The position numbers and the translations under genes were made by a program. 64,000 nucleotides of DNA, taken from Lachnospiraceae bacterium UBA7196. GTDB taxonomy: Bacteria; Bacillota; Clostridia; Lachnospirales; Lachnospiraceae. Position 1 is the stretch's first letter, and each line of letters opens with the position of its first letter. Below, one piece after another: positions 44,261-53,307 of the stretch. The notes beneath the pieces are model-generated. The model ran no database searches. It saw nothing but the letters and a program-made list of their open reading frames with translations, and was not told the DNA's origin. Location of the stretch: positions 272,648 through 336,647 of the forward strand of contig DKUU01000018.1 in the NCBI GenBank assembly GCA_002490835.1, written 5' to 3'.

Positions 44261-46564
44261 ATGGATGATCTAAAACATTTGTTATGCCGGAAGAAAAGCA
44301 TTATCATGATATTGCTGCTTGAGTTAGCCGCAGTCGTACTTTATACAGGGATAGCAGCGGCAGCTTTTCCAGCACGGGAATGGCAGTTTTATGAGAATGA
44401 CATGCAGGTGAAACGGCATGGAGGTGTGGAGAACGGCAATTATCTGGATTCTTCTTATGAGGATGCGGAGGCTGTCGTCACACCCGTGTTTCAGCTTCCG
44501 AAAGGCGTTTATCACATAGAGGCGTCATATGCCCGGCACGGCATTGTGGTGGCGGGGCTGATTTATGACGAAGCCAGAAACGGCAGGGAACTGGTTGATA
44601 ATGATGAATTTATTTTAAATCCGGAGAAAGAGACGATCTCTTACCGGGTCAGGATCGATGAAGATTCCGCGCTGCGCTTTAAGCTGCGGCTGACGGGAGA
44701 CGCGGTCGATGGAGATTACATCCGGTTTTTGCAGATGCGGATCACCGCTTCCCGATTATCTTATGGATATCGCGTGTTCTGGTTGGTGTTGCTGTTAGCG
44801 TTGTTTGACTTGATCGTTTTTGGATATTTTAAGTATTACGCGAAGTGGGATGCGCAGCGTAAGACGATTTTTCTGGTATTGACCGTGACGGCCTTATTTG
44901 GCAGCCTTCCGCTGTTCCAGAGCGGGCTGACGGCGGGCGCGGATCTGACGTTTCATCTGTCGCGTCTGGAGGGTGTTTACAGAGGGCTTGGCTTTGACGG
45001 CGGGAAGTTTCAATTTCCGGTAAGGATACAGCCCGGCTGGCTGGACGGCTACGGCTACGCGGTTTCCGTCTTTTACGGCGATATCTTTATGTATGTTCCG
45101 GCGCTGCTTCGTGCCGTCGGTTTTACGCTGGAAGAAGCCTATAAAGTTTATTTGGCTTGTGTTAATACTGCCACAGTTTTTATCGCCTTTTATGCCTTTA
45201 AGCGCATGAGTAAAAATGAAATTTCCGCTATGGCGGGGGCCGTTTTGTACGCCGGCTGTGCGTATCGGATCGAGCGAATGTACACGGGAATTGTGGGCGG
45301 CGTCAGCGGTATGGTATTCTATCCCCTCATCGTGGCGGGGTTTTATCTCCTCTTTACGGAAGAGACGGAGTCGAAGGAATACAAAAAAATCTGGTTTCTT
45401 CTCACAGCCGGATTTACGGGCATTCTGATGACGCATATGCTCAGCTGCCTGATGTTTGGCGTATATTCGGTTCTGCTGTGCCTTGTGATGTGGAAAAAGG
45501 TGTTTCGCAAAAATACATTCATTGCATTGCTGAAGGCCGCAGGGGCAACGGCGCTGCTGAACCTATGGTTTCTCGTTCCCCTTCTGCATTACATGGTGAG
45601 TGAACGATTAAAGATCAATACCCAAATGGGCGGGAAGGAACAGATCGGCGATTATTACGCGGCGCTGGCGGATTTTACCCAAGAGGGAAAAAGCTGGTAT
45701 GAATTGTTTACGGATGCCCGCGTTTTGGGCTTTGCAATCACGCTTGTGCTTTTAGCGTTTGTTATTACATGGCCGTTGCAGGAAAGGGACGCAAAAAACA
45801 GACATATGAGAGTTTTTTCGCTGTTTACCCTGTTTACGCTGGCGGTCTGTATGGACTTTTTTCCGTATGTCTCCTTGGCGAAAAGAAGTCGTTTGTTCAC
45901 AAAATTATTAAATACTTTGCAGTATCAGGAACGTTTGGTGGGCATAGCGGTCGCGATGGCGGCTTGTCTGGCGGCATTGTTTTTGGCGGCAGGTTTGTTT
46001 GATAGAAAAAAGCTGATTTGGATAGCGGGTGCGCTTTGCTGTGTCACTTTGTATCAGGATTTGCAGTTTTTTGCGACGCTGTCTTTCGACCAGATTTATC
46101 AGGATGGGATTTCATTAGAATCGAGGACGGATAAAGAACTTTACAGTTACGCGGTGGGCAACGGGGAATATCTTCCGGTAGAGACGCAGACTGCGGAGCT
46201 GACTTACGGGATAGAAGCCGGAGAAGGGTTGACTGTCGGGCAGACGCAGAGGGCCGGATTGTCGTTTGCGGCGGACGTTGAAAATACATCGTCAGCGGAA
46301 AGTCAGATTCTGTTTCCGATTCTATATTACAGCGGATATCAGGCGAAAGATTTGGCCGGCCGCGGGAGGCTGGAAACGGCGATCGGCGATAACGGAAGAG
46401 TGGCAGTCACGATTCCGCCCGGCTACAGCGGGACCTTTCAGGTAGGGTTTTCCGAGCCTTTGCTGTGGAGAGTGGCGGAAGTAATCTCGCTGATTACGCT
46501 GGCGGCTGTGGTGATGGCAGCATATGACTTAGGGCGTAAGAAATTTTTTATAAAAAATGAATAG
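44261..46564 (+). CDS. Large polytopic membrane protein (GT-C-like)
   Basis: The 767-residue protein has one N-terminal helix, an extracytoplasmic beta-rich domain of about 130 residues, then ten or more membrane helices, a second extracytoplasmic domain (about residues 600-735) and a last helix near the C terminus. The loop GADLTFHLSRLEGVYRGL after the second helix fits the acidic loop of GT-C polyprenyl-sugar-dependent glycosyltransferases and is shared with bacterial proteins called 6-pyruvoyl-tetrahydropterin-synthase-related. ATG 44261 is chosen over TTG 44240 because GGAAAGGG lies 11 bases upstream. Transfer of sugars outside the membrane is an inference. Confidence 0.65.
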   Translation: MDDLKHLLCRKKSIIMILLLELAAVVLYTGIAAAAFPAREWQFYENDMQVKRHGGVENGNYLDSSYEDAEAVVTPVFQLPKGVYHIEASYARHGIVVAGLIYDEARNGRELVDNDEFILNPEKETISYRVRIDEDSALRFKLRLTGDAVDGDYIRFLQMRITASRLSYGYRVFWLVLLLALFDLIVFGYFKYYAKWDAQRKTIFLVLTVTALFGSLPLFQSGLTAGADLTFHLSRLEGVYRGLGFDGGKFQFPVRIQPGWLDGYGYAVSVFYGDIFMYVPALLRAVGFTLEEAYKVYLACVNTATVFIAFYAFKRMSKNEISAMAGAVLYAGCAYRIERMYTGIVGGVSGMVFYPLIVAGFYLLFTEETESKEYKKIWFLLTAGFTGILMTHMLSCLMFGVYSVLLCLVMWKKVFRKNTFIALLKAAGATALLNLWFLVPLLHYMVSERLKINTQMGGKEQIGDYYAALADFTQEGKSWYELFTDARVLGFAITLVLLAFVITWPLQERDAKNRHMRVFSLFTLFTLAVCMDFFPYVSLAKRSRLFTKLLNTLQYQERLVGIAVAMAACLAALFLAAGLFDRKKLIWIAGALCCVTLYQDLQFFATLSFDQIYQDGISLESRTDKELYSYAVGNGEYLPVETQTAELTYGIEAGEGLTVGQTQRAGLSFAADVENTSSAESQILFPILYYSGYQAKDLAGRGRLETAIGDNGRVAVTIPPGYSGTFQVGFSEPLLWRVAEVISLITLAAVVMAAYDLGRKKFFIKNE

Positions 46565-46579
46565 AGAAAGGAGTTGCAC

Positions 46580-47203
46580 ATGGTAATCAAAAATGTGACA
46601 GACCCGTCATTTCGTAAGTATGGCAGGGTCGTGGAGGGGATCGACTTTACCGATCTGGTGGAGGCGATCAAGAAGGAGACGCCGCTGCCTGACGGGGTAG
46701 CCTATGAGCCGTCCATCGCCGCTTTGGAGGCGACGAAGGCTGCGAAGGACTTACAGCGCAGGACCTACGGCGAGCTGCCCATCGAGGTGGGCTACTGCAA
46801 CGGCCACAACTACAAATTAAATGCGATCGAGTATCACAGAAGCTCGGAGATCAATGTGGCGGCTACGGACGCGGTGCTGATCGTGGGGATGCAGCAGGAT
46901 ATCACCGACGATTTCAAGTATGATACCGCTAAGATGGAGGCCTTTCTGGTGAAGGCAGGCACGGCGGTGGAGATTTACGCGACCACGCTTCACTATGCGC
47001 CCTGCAGCGCGGACGAGGGCGGCTTCAAGGTGGGCATCGTCCTTCCGGCAGGCACGAACTATCCGCTTAAGGAAAAACACGAGGGCTGGGAGGATTCTCT
47101 GATCACCGCGCAGAACAAATGGCTGATCGGTCATGCGGAGGGCGGTCTGGACGCCGGTGCACACATCGGCCTTGTAGGAAAGAATTTAGATATCCGCGAA
47201 TAA
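46580..47203 (+). CDS. DUF4867 family protein
   Basis: The 207-residue protein has a cupin-like composition with YCNGHNYKLNAIEYHRSSEI, TDAVLIVGMQQDI, YATTLHYAPCSADEGGFKVG and a C-terminal GHAEGGLDAGAHIGL. It matches my memory of DUF4867 proteins, which are commonly encoded next to sugar isomerase genes in Firmicutes. The histidines and Glu in the central motifs could bind a metal or sugar. ATG 46580 follows AAAGGAG 6 bases upstream. It sits 159 bases before the isomerase gene; a role in sugar handling (mutarotation or isomerisation) is inferred from that. Confidence 0.75.
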   Translation: MVIKNVTDPSFRKYGRVVEGIDFTDLVEAIKKETPLPDGVAYEPSIAALEATKAAKDLQRRTYGELPIEVGYCNGHNYKLNAIEYHRSSEINVAATDAVLIVGMQQDITDDFKYDTAKMEAFLVKAGTAVEIYATTLHYAPCSADEGGFKVGIVLPAGTNYPLKEKHEGWEDSLITAQNKWLIGHAEGGLDAGAHIGLVGKNLDIRE

Positions 47204-47205
47204 CT

Positions 47206-47299
47206 AAGCGAGAAGTGCTTCTAAAGACGTCCCGCCATTGGACGGGACGCCAAGAAACACTAAATCTCGCTTGGGAGAATGCCCAAAGAGGCATTCTCC
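47206..47299 (+). repeat. Two consecutive stem-loops upstream of the isomerase gene
   Basis: The first has 8-bp outer arms AAGCGAGA / TCTCGCTT (47206-47213 and 47265-47272) enclosing CGTCCCG / CGGGACG (47228-47234 and 47243-47249). The second has 10-bp arms GGAGAATGCC / GGCATTCTCC (47274-47283 and 47290-47299). Neither has a T-run. They lie between DUF4867 and the isomerase and may control processing or relative expression. Confidence 0.6.
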
Positions 47300-47362
47300 G
47301 CATGATAAAAAATCGTATCACATACCGGCAGCACCGGTTAAAATAAAAGGAGGATATAGCAA

Positions 47363-48847
47363 ATGAACAATTTACCCAAAGTGAAAATCGGTATCGTGGC
47401 AGTGAGCCGTGACTGTTTCCCGGCTTCTCTCGCGGTCAACAGGAGAAAGGCTCTGGTGGAGGCCTACACAAAGAAGTATGATGCGTCCGATATCTACGAG
47501 TGTCCTGTCTGCATCATCGAGAGCGAGATCGACATGGTCAACGCGTTAAAGGACATCAAGGAAAACGGCTGTAACGCGCTCTGCGTATACCTTGGCAACT
47601 TTGGTCCGGAAATTTCCGAGACCCTGCTTGCAAAGCATTTTGAAGGCCCCAAGATGTTCGTGGCTGCCGCTGAGGAATCTCAGGGCGATCTGGTTCAGGG
47701 CCGCGGCGATGCGTACTGCGGTATGCTCAATGCCAGCTATAACCTGAAACTGAGAAACGTAAAGGCATATATTCCGGAGTATCCCGTGGGCGACGCAGAA
47801 GACTGCGCTGACATGATCCACGAGTTTGTGCCGATCGCACGCGCTGTTGCGGCTCTTGCAAACTTAAAGATCATTTCTTTCGGTCCCAGACCGCTTAACT
47901 TCCTTGCCTGCAACGCACCGATCAAACAGCTCTACAATCTGGGCGTGGAGATCGAGGAGAACTCCGAGCTTGACCTGTTCGAGGCATTCAATAAGCACGC
48001 GAACGATCCCCGCATCCCCGATGTGGTGAAGGATATGGAAGCGGAACTCGGCGCCGGCAACAACAAGCCCACCATCCTGCCTAAGCTTGCGCAGTATGAG
48101 CTGACCCTGCTTGACTGGGTAGAAGAGCATAAGGGCTATCGCGAGTATGTGACCCTCACCGGCAAGTGCTGGCCTGCATTCCAGACCCAGTTCGGTTTCG
48201 TTCCCTGCTATGTGAACAGCCGTCTGGCAGGCAGAGGGATCCCGGTATCCTGTGAGGTGGATATCTACGGCACGCTGAGCGAGTTCATCGGTCAGGCAGT
48301 CAGCGACGATATCGTGACCCTGCTCGACATCAATAACTCTGTTCCGAAGGATATGTACAAGGAATCCATCGAGGGTAAATTTGATTACAAGTTTACCGAT
48401 ACCTTCATGGGCTTCCACTGCGGCAATACCTGTTCCAAGAAGCTGTCTAAGTGCAGCATGGAGTACCAGATGATCATGGCAAGATCCCTGCCTGAGGAAG
48501 TGACGCAGGGTACGCTGGAGGGCGATATCGTTCCCGGCAATATCACGTTCTACCGCCTGCAGAGTACGGCTGACAATATCCTGCGCGCATACGTGGCGGA
48601 GGGTGAAGTGCTTCCCGTAGCGACCAAGTCCTTCGGCGGCATCGGCGTATTCGCAATTCCGGAAATGGGCAGATTCTACCGTCACGTGCTGATCGAGAAG
48701 AATTATCCTCACCACGGCGCGGTTGCGTTCGGTCACCACGGCAAGGCTTTGTATGAAGTATTCAAGTACATCGGCGTGGATGTGAGCGAGATTGGCTACA
48801 ACCAGCCTAAGAGCCTGCCTTACCCGACGGAGAATCCCTTCGCATAA
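47363..48847 (+). CDS. L-fucose/L-arabinose isomerase-family protein
   Basis: The 494-residue cytoplasmic protein is an aldose-ketose isomerase relative with a Rossmann-like N-terminal half (KIGIVAVSRDCFPASL, GCNALCVYLGNFGPE), a middle domain with FGPRPLNFL and VEIEENSELDL, and a C-terminal part containing MGFHCGNTC and GHHGKALYEVFKYIGV. The Glu/Asp and His residues in these positions are expected to bind Mn2+. The usual FucI length is near 590 residues, so this is the shorter subfamily of unassigned substrate. AGGAGG lies upstream of ATG 47363. With xylB and DUF4867 it probably forms a sugar-catabolic unit. Confidence 0.8.
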   Translation: MNNLPKVKIGIVAVSRDCFPASLAVNRRKALVEAYTKKYDASDIYECPVCIIESEIDMVNALKDIKENGCNALCVYLGNFGPEISETLLAKHFEGPKMFVAAAEESQGDLVQGRGDAYCGMLNASYNLKLRNVKAYIPEYPVGDAEDCADMIHEFVPIARAVAALANLKIISFGPRPLNFLACNAPIKQLYNLGVEIEENSELDLFEAFNKHANDPRIPDVVKDMEAELGAGNNKPTILPKLAQYELTLLDWVEEHKGYREYVTLTGKCWPAFQTQFGFVPCYVNSRLAGRGIPVSCEVDIYGTLSEFIGQAVSDDIVTLLDINNSVPKDMYKESIEGKFDYKFTDTFMGFHCGNTCSKKLSKCSMEYQMIMARSLPEEVTQGTLEGDIVPGNITFYRLQSTADNILRAYVAEGEVLPVATKSFGGIGVFAIPEMGRFYRHVLIEKNYPHHGAVAFGHHGKALYEVFKYIGVDVSEIGYNQPKSLPYPTENPFA

Positions 48848-48879
48848 GAATCGGATGAGACAAGGTTAAATGGTTTTCA

Positions 48880-48911
48880 GAAACGGCATAGCTTGTGGGC
48901 TATGCCGTTTC
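48880..48911 (+). terminator. Stem-loop terminator after the isomerase gene
   Basis: Thirteen-base perfect arms GAAACGGCATAGC and GCTATGCCGTTTC are separated by 6 bases. The T-run is short. It separates the sugar genes from the two-component system. Confidence 0.65.
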
Positions 48912-48940
48912 CTGCATGTAGGAAAGGGTATGGAAGTTTT

Positions 48941-49594
48941 ATGGCGGATATTTTATTAGTGGAAGACGATGTTTCCCTATCGGCGGGACTTACTTATGCT
49001 TTGGAAAAAGAAGGATACTGCGTGACATCCTGTAGAACGATGGCGGACGCGCTTGCGAAGATAACGCAGCGGCAGTTTGCTCTCGCGCTGCTGGACATGC
49101 AGCTTCCCGACGGGCTTGGCAAAGAAGTGGCTTCCCGATTACAGCCCCATCATACGCCGGTCATTTATCTGACTGTCGTCGATGATGAGGATGAGATCGT
49201 GCGGTCGCTTGACGGCGGTGCGGCCGATTATATCACCAAACCCTTTCGGATGCGGGAGCTTTTGGCGCGGATCAAAAAGGCGCTCAATGAAAAAGAAGGC
49301 GGCGATATTTTGAGGATCGGGGAGGCTCTTATCGACGTTGGGGCCGGAAAAGTCCGTATCAGAGAGCGGGAGATCGATCTGACGGCTCTGGAGTACCGGC
49401 TTTTGCTTATTTTTGCGCAAAACCAGTCCCTTCTTTTAAAAAGGGAACAGATCTTGGAGCGCATTTGGGATATCAGCGGCAATTTTGTCGAGGACAACAC
49501 GCTGACCGTATATGTCAAGCGGCTGCGTGAAAAATTAGGGGATGCGGTCAACATTACAACAGTCAGGGGGATCGGTTATCGTGTGGATCAGTAA
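48941..49594 (+). CDS. OmpR-family response regulator (BceR/VanR-like)
   Basis: The 217-residue regulator has a receiver domain with the acidic pair in LLVEDD, phospho-acceptor Asp52 (LALLDMQLPDG) and the Lys in YITKPF, followed by a winged-helix DNA-binding domain (LTALEYRLLLIFAQN and TVYVKRLREKLGD, ending RGIGYRVDQ). ATG 48941 starts directly at the domain; upstream codons lie in the terminator. It overlaps the kinase by 14 bases. Its likely targets include the ABC operon, whose promoter carries an 11-bp-period direct repeat. Response to cell-envelope antibiotics is inferred from the FtsX transporter. Confidence 0.92.
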   Translation: MADILLVEDDVSLSAGLTYALEKEGYCVTSCRTMADALAKITQRQFALALLDMQLPDGLGKEVASRLQPHHTPVIYLTVVDDEDEIVRSLDGGAADYITKPFRMRELLARIKKALNEKEGGDILRIGEALIDVGAGKVRIREREIDLTALEYRLLLIFAQNQSLLLKREQILERIWDISGNFVEDNTLTVYVKRLREKLGDAVNITTVRGIGYRVDQ

Positions 49595-50405
49595 AAAAGA
49601 AGTCTTGTCCCTTTCCGAAGGGATCCGCGCGGCGCTCGACGGGCGGCCCTTTGACCCGCGCGATCATAAGGAAGGCGCGTTCAGTATCCTGAAAAATGAT
49701 ATTTATACCTTGACGCACTCCGAACAGGAGAGGAGCAGGGTCTTGGAAAAAGAAAAGGAGCAGTTGGCGGAATCTTTAGCGGATATCTCCCATCAATTAA
49801 AAACGCCCATATCGTCGATCCTGCTGATGACGGAACTTATGACCGACGCCCCCGAAGAAGCGCAGAGGGTATTTCTGCTGCACATCAAAAAAGAAGTCCG
49901 CCATATGGAGTGGCTGGTCACCGCGCTCCTAAAGATGGCGAAGCTGGATTCTTCCACGGTAAACTTTCAGAAAGAAGAAACGGCGGTGCGCGGCCTGTTA
50001 GCTGAGGCGCTTAAATCTGTGGAAATCATTCTGGATATCAGGAGCCAGAGCGTGCGCCTTGCGCATGATCTGTCCATAGTCTGTGACAAAAAGTGGACGG
50101 CGGAAGCGCTCATGAATCTTTTGAAAAATGCCTCGGAGTGTTCTCCGGAAAACAGCGAGATCGTGGTAGACTGCGGCGAAAATCCGCTCTATGACTGGAT
50201 ATCCGTCACAGATGCGGGGGAAGGTCTGAAAAGGGAACAGCTTTCCCGCCTGTTCCGTAAATTTGAAAGCTCGCGGAAAGAAGACGGCTATGGGATCGGC
50301 CTGCCGCTTGCGCTTTCCATCATGCGCGCGCAAAACGGGGATATCGAGGTTGCGCCCGGCGGAAAGGGTGTCGGCGCCACTTTTTTTATGAAATTTTATA
50401 AATAG
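49581..50405 (+). CDS. Sensor histidine kinase without membrane segments
   Basis: The 274-residue kinase has His71 in DISHQLKTPISSIL, the N box NLLKNASECSP, a DAGEGLK G1 box and YGIGLPLAL. The N-terminal 60 residues hold no membrane helix or sensor domain. Bce-type kinases sense through their ABC transporter, which would suit a short sensor part. GTG 49581 is used because the upstream codons are the regulator's own end in another frame. The gene overlaps the response regulator and is followed after 85 bases by the ABC genes. Confidence 0.9.
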   Translation: MWISKKEVLSLSEGIRAALDGRPFDPRDHKEGAFSILKNDIYTLTHSEQERSRVLEKEKEQLAESLADISHQLKTPISSILLMTELMTDAPEEAQRVFLLHIKKEVRHMEWLVTALLKMAKLDSSTVNFQKEETAVRGLLAEALKSVEIILDIRSQSVRLAHDLSIVCDKKWTAEALMNLLKNASECSPENSEIVVDCGENPLYDWISVTDAGEGLKREQLSRLFRKFESSRKEDGYGIGLPLALSIMRAQNGDIEVAPGGKGVGATFFMKFYK

Positions 50406-50451
50406 TCACCGGAGAGTCACTTTTCTTATTTATCATGTGAGGTAAGAAAAG
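50404..50451 (+). promoter_or_regulatory. Direct-repeat promoter and inverted repeat before the ABC operon
   Basis: AGTCAC occurs at 50404-50409 and 50415-50420, an exact 11-bp period, and is followed after 10 bases by TATCAT (50431-50436) as a -10 box. A 9-bp inverted repeat, CTTTTCTTA at 50420-50428 and TAAGAAAAG at 50443-50451, spans the -10. The direct repeat fits binding of the adjacent OmpR-family regulator. Confidence 0.5.
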
Positions 50452-50490
50452 AGAGGCAGATTGAAAAATCATGCTGGAAAGAGGTGGCGT

Positions 50491-51174
50491 ATGGAAGTCT
50501 TAGAAGTAAAGGAACTGACAAAAATCTACGGCAGCGGCGACAATCAGGTGACAGCTTTAGATCACGTCAGTTTTCAGGTAAAGAAGGGCGAATTTGTCGC
50601 TATTGTAGGGGCGTCGGGTTCCGGAAAATCCACGCTCATGAATTTGATGGGCGGCATTGACAGACCCACATCCGGCACGGTGACGGTTGACGGTCAGCAG
50701 ATTTTCGGGATGAGTGAAAGCGCGCTGGCGATTTTTAGGCGCAGGAATATCGGCATCGTCTATCAATTCTATAATCTGATCCCGAATCTGACTGTGGATG
50801 AGAATATCATGCTGCCCTGCCTGTTAGATAACCGCAAGCCTGACGCGCAGAAGCTCACAAAGATCATAGAAATGACAGGACTGTCACATCGCAGGAACCA
50901 CCTGCCGGGGGAGCTGTCCGGCGGCCAGCAGCAGAGAGTGTCCGTGGGCAGGGCGCTCATCAACGATCCGGCCTTTATTCTGGCCGACGAGCCCACCGGA
51001 AATTTGGACAGCAAGGCGGGCAGGGAGATCATCGAGCTTTTAACGACAGCCAACCGAAATGCCAACCAGACGCTGATCCTGATCACACATGACGAAAAGA
51101 TCGCTTTGCAGGCGGACAGGATCCTGACCATCAGCGATGGGAAGATCATCAGAGACGAGGTGATGCGCGTATGA
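50491..51174 (+). CDS. ABC transporter ATP-binding protein (BceA/MacB type)
   Basis: The 227-residue ATPase has Walker A GASGSGKST, a Q loop in GIVYQFYNLIPNLT, the signature LSGGQQQRVSVGRAL, Walker B FILADEPTGNLDS and the H loop ITHDE, as in the MacB/LolD/BceA group. It powers mechanotransmission by the FtsX-type partner encoded next. ATG 50491 has AAAGAGG 6 bases upstream; a TTG at 50461 is less likely. The stop overlaps the permease start as ATGA. Confidence 0.93.
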   Translation: MEVLEVKELTKIYGSGDNQVTALDHVSFQVKKGEFVAIVGASGSGKSTLMNLMGGIDRPTSGTVTVDGQQIFGMSESALAIFRRRNIGIVYQFYNLIPNLTVDENIMLPCLLDNRKPDAQKLTKIIEMTGLSHRRNHLPGELSGGQQQRVSVGRALINDPAFILADEPTGNLDSKAGREIIELLTTANRNANQTLILITHDEKIALQADRILTISDGKIIRDEVMRV

Positions 51175-53162
51175 ATATCCTTTGCTCATTTGCCTTAAAA
51201 CAGATCAAAAGAAAGAAGGGCAGAACGGCCATAACGGCTGCGGCGATCGCGCTGTCCGCCGCCCTGCTGACCGCGGTCGTAAATTTTGCGGCGAGCGGCA
51301 GGGCGATGCTTGTGGGTTTCCTCGGCAAAGATTACGGGCTGTACGGCGGCGCTTACATGACGATGCTGCTGGTTCCGGCAGTGTTTCTGGCAGCCCTGAT
51401 TATTGCCATGTCCGTGATCGTGATCTCTAATGCGTTCCGCATGAGCGCCAATGAGCGGATCGCGCAGTTTGGCACCTTAAAATGTGTCGGCGCCACCAAA
51501 AAGCAGATTTATCAGACAATCATGTATGAGTGCGTGCTGCTTTGTACGTTTGCGATTCCTGTTGGTATTTTTTGCGGATACTTGTTTAGCTTTCTCGGTA
51601 TCGCAGCCGCGAATCTTTATATGGAAGAATTGAATGTGCTGGTGCGTTCCATGATGAGGCAGGTCAGCTTTTCTCTTTCCTTTGTCTTTTCGCCGACGGC
51701 CCTCATCGTTTCTGTGATGGTTTCTCTGGGGACGGTCCTGTTTGCGGCCATGCTGCCGGCCAGAAAGGCCATGCGCATTTCGGCCTTAGACTGCCTGCGA
51801 AACGGTGGGGAAACGGATACGTCGGGATGTAAGCGTACCAGAATCGCCGTGGCCGCAAAAGGAAAGATCGAATATCAACTGGCCCGCAAAAATGTGTCGT
51901 CGTACCGCAAGCGGATGCACTCGGCGGTGACAGCATTTTCCCTCAGTATCATGCTGTTTATCACCTTGAGCGGCTTGCGGGAGATCGCGGTCGGCATACA
52001 GGATTATATCCATATGGATTACGGATATCCCGTGATTGCGGATTATACGTCGAATTTTCACAATACCATCAATCCCGCAACCGGCCGCAGGCAGCAGGAG
52101 TGCGCATTTCCCATTACAGCAAAGAAGGCGGAAGAAATCACGACTAAGCTTCGGGAATATGAAGAAACGGATATTTACGGGGACGGGCAGGATTATACCA
52201 CCTATGTCGCCGTTCTTACCCCGCAGGATCTGACGGAGGAGCTGCGGCAGGTGTTAGCCGACAAGTATGGGGAAGAACAGGCAGACACTATTCTGGAAGT
52301 GGAAAGAATCATTCTCGATGAGAAGCACTACGGCGAATTGTGCGCGCAGGCGGGAATAGAAGACGGCGGGACGATCTTGTTAAATGATTATCATTATAAT
52401 GATAACGGTACGGAGCGGCACATCGTTCCCCTGTCGGAGACGGTTTCCGCGCTGCAATTGGAAAAGGCGGACGGAAGCCGCGATACGATCCAAATTGACG
52501 CCGTGCTGACGCTGCCGGAAATACCCAAACAGTTATTGTATCCGAATACCAATCCCGTCCGTCTGGTGGTGCCTTCCGAGGGGGTATCGGTGCGCGGCTA
52601 TAACTGGATGGCCGCCCCTGCGGACGAAGAGGGTTTTATGGCGTACGCCAAGGACGTGCTGGAAAGCTATTTTCCGCAGAACGGTCTGGATTATGGCGAG
52701 GCGGGTTACACGAGCAGGGTGTTTGGCGCACAGGATTTTGCAAAGATCATGAATATTGCCATTGTGCTGGCGGCTTTCTTCCTCTATGCCTTTGTTTTTC
52801 TGCTGGGCCTGATTGGTGTGCTGAATGTGATCAGCACCGTCAGCTTTCAGATTAAATTAAGGGCGAGGGAGTTTGCGGTGCTGCAGAGCGTCGGCATGCC
52901 GTCAGAATCGGTACGCAAGATGCTTACCATGGAAAGCGTCCTCTGCGCGGGGAAGGCGCTGATCGTCGGCCTGCCGGTCGGCCTGACCATCGTCCTTCTG
53001 TTGGCGCACAGCGTAAAAACACTGTTCCCAATCCCCTTTCATATGCCGTGGACAGCGATTATAATTACGATCTGTATTTCTTTCCTTGTTATGTGGGGGA
53101 CCGTACGCATTTCAGCGAATGCATTAAAGAAGCAGAATATTATAGAAACCATTAGAACTTAG
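51171..53162 (+). CDS. FtsX-like ABC permease (BceB-type)
   Basis: The 663-residue membrane protein has an N-terminal helix after KRKKGRTAITAAAIAL, three helices in the first FtsX unit with ANERIAQFGTLKCVGATKKQI, a large extracytoplasmic domain of roughly 250 residues (about 275-515) and a second FtsX unit with RAREFAVLQSVGMPSESVRKML. This layout fits BceB-type transporters that protect against wall-targeting peptides. It is translationally coupled to the ATPase. The target compound is unknown. Confidence 0.9.
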   Translation: MNILCSFALKQIKRKKGRTAITAAAIALSAALLTAVVNFAASGRAMLVGFLGKDYGLYGGAYMTMLLVPAVFLAALIIAMSVIVISNAFRMSANERIAQFGTLKCVGATKKQIYQTIMYECVLLCTFAIPVGIFCGYLFSFLGIAAANLYMEELNVLVRSMMRQVSFSLSFVFSPTALIVSVMVSLGTVLFAAMLPARKAMRISALDCLRNGGETDTSGCKRTRIAVAAKGKIEYQLARKNVSSYRKRMHSAVTAFSLSIMLFITLSGLREIAVGIQDYIHMDYGYPVIADYTSNFHNTINPATGRRQQECAFPITAKKAEEITTKLREYEETDIYGDGQDYTTYVAVLTPQDLTEELRQVLADKYGEEQADTILEVERIILDEKHYGELCAQAGIEDGGTILLNDYHYNDNGTERHIVPLSETVSALQLEKADGSRDTIQIDAVLTLPEIPKQLLYPNTNPVRLVVPSEGVSVRGYNWMAAPADEEGFMAYAKDVLESYFPQNGLDYGEAGYTSRVFGAQDFAKIMNIAIVLAAFFLYAFVFLLGLIGVLNVISTVSFQIKLRAREFAVLQSVGMPSESVRKMLTMESVLCAGKALIVGLPVGLTIVLLLAHSVKTLFPIPFHMPWTAIIITICISFLVMWGTVRISANALKKQNIIETIRT

Positions 53163-53174
53163 AAAAATTATATA

Positions 53175-53289
53175 AAATGTGGAAATCGGATAACTATAAG
53201 CAGACCCGATGACTGAAGTAAATTCCTTCGGAATTAACTTCTAAACGGAGCGAAAGCGCGTCTGCATTGGTTATCCGATTTCCACATTT
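53175..53289 (-). repeat. Nested long-hairpin element, copy 2 (inverted relative to copy 1)
   Basis: Twenty-base perfect arms at 53175-53194 and 53270-53289 enclose GCAGAC/GTCTGC (53200-53205 and 53260-53265) and a 12-bp stem with one mismatch around TTC (53215-53226 and 53230-53241). On the minus strand the sequence following the first arm matches copy 1 (5958-5979) at about 21 of 23 bases, and GGGTCTGCTTAT is identical. The outer arms are unrelated in sequence to those of copy 1 but equally complementary. It fills the gap between two convergent genes. Confidence 0.8.
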
Positions 53290-53307
53290 ATTTCATCAAT
53301 TTATATA

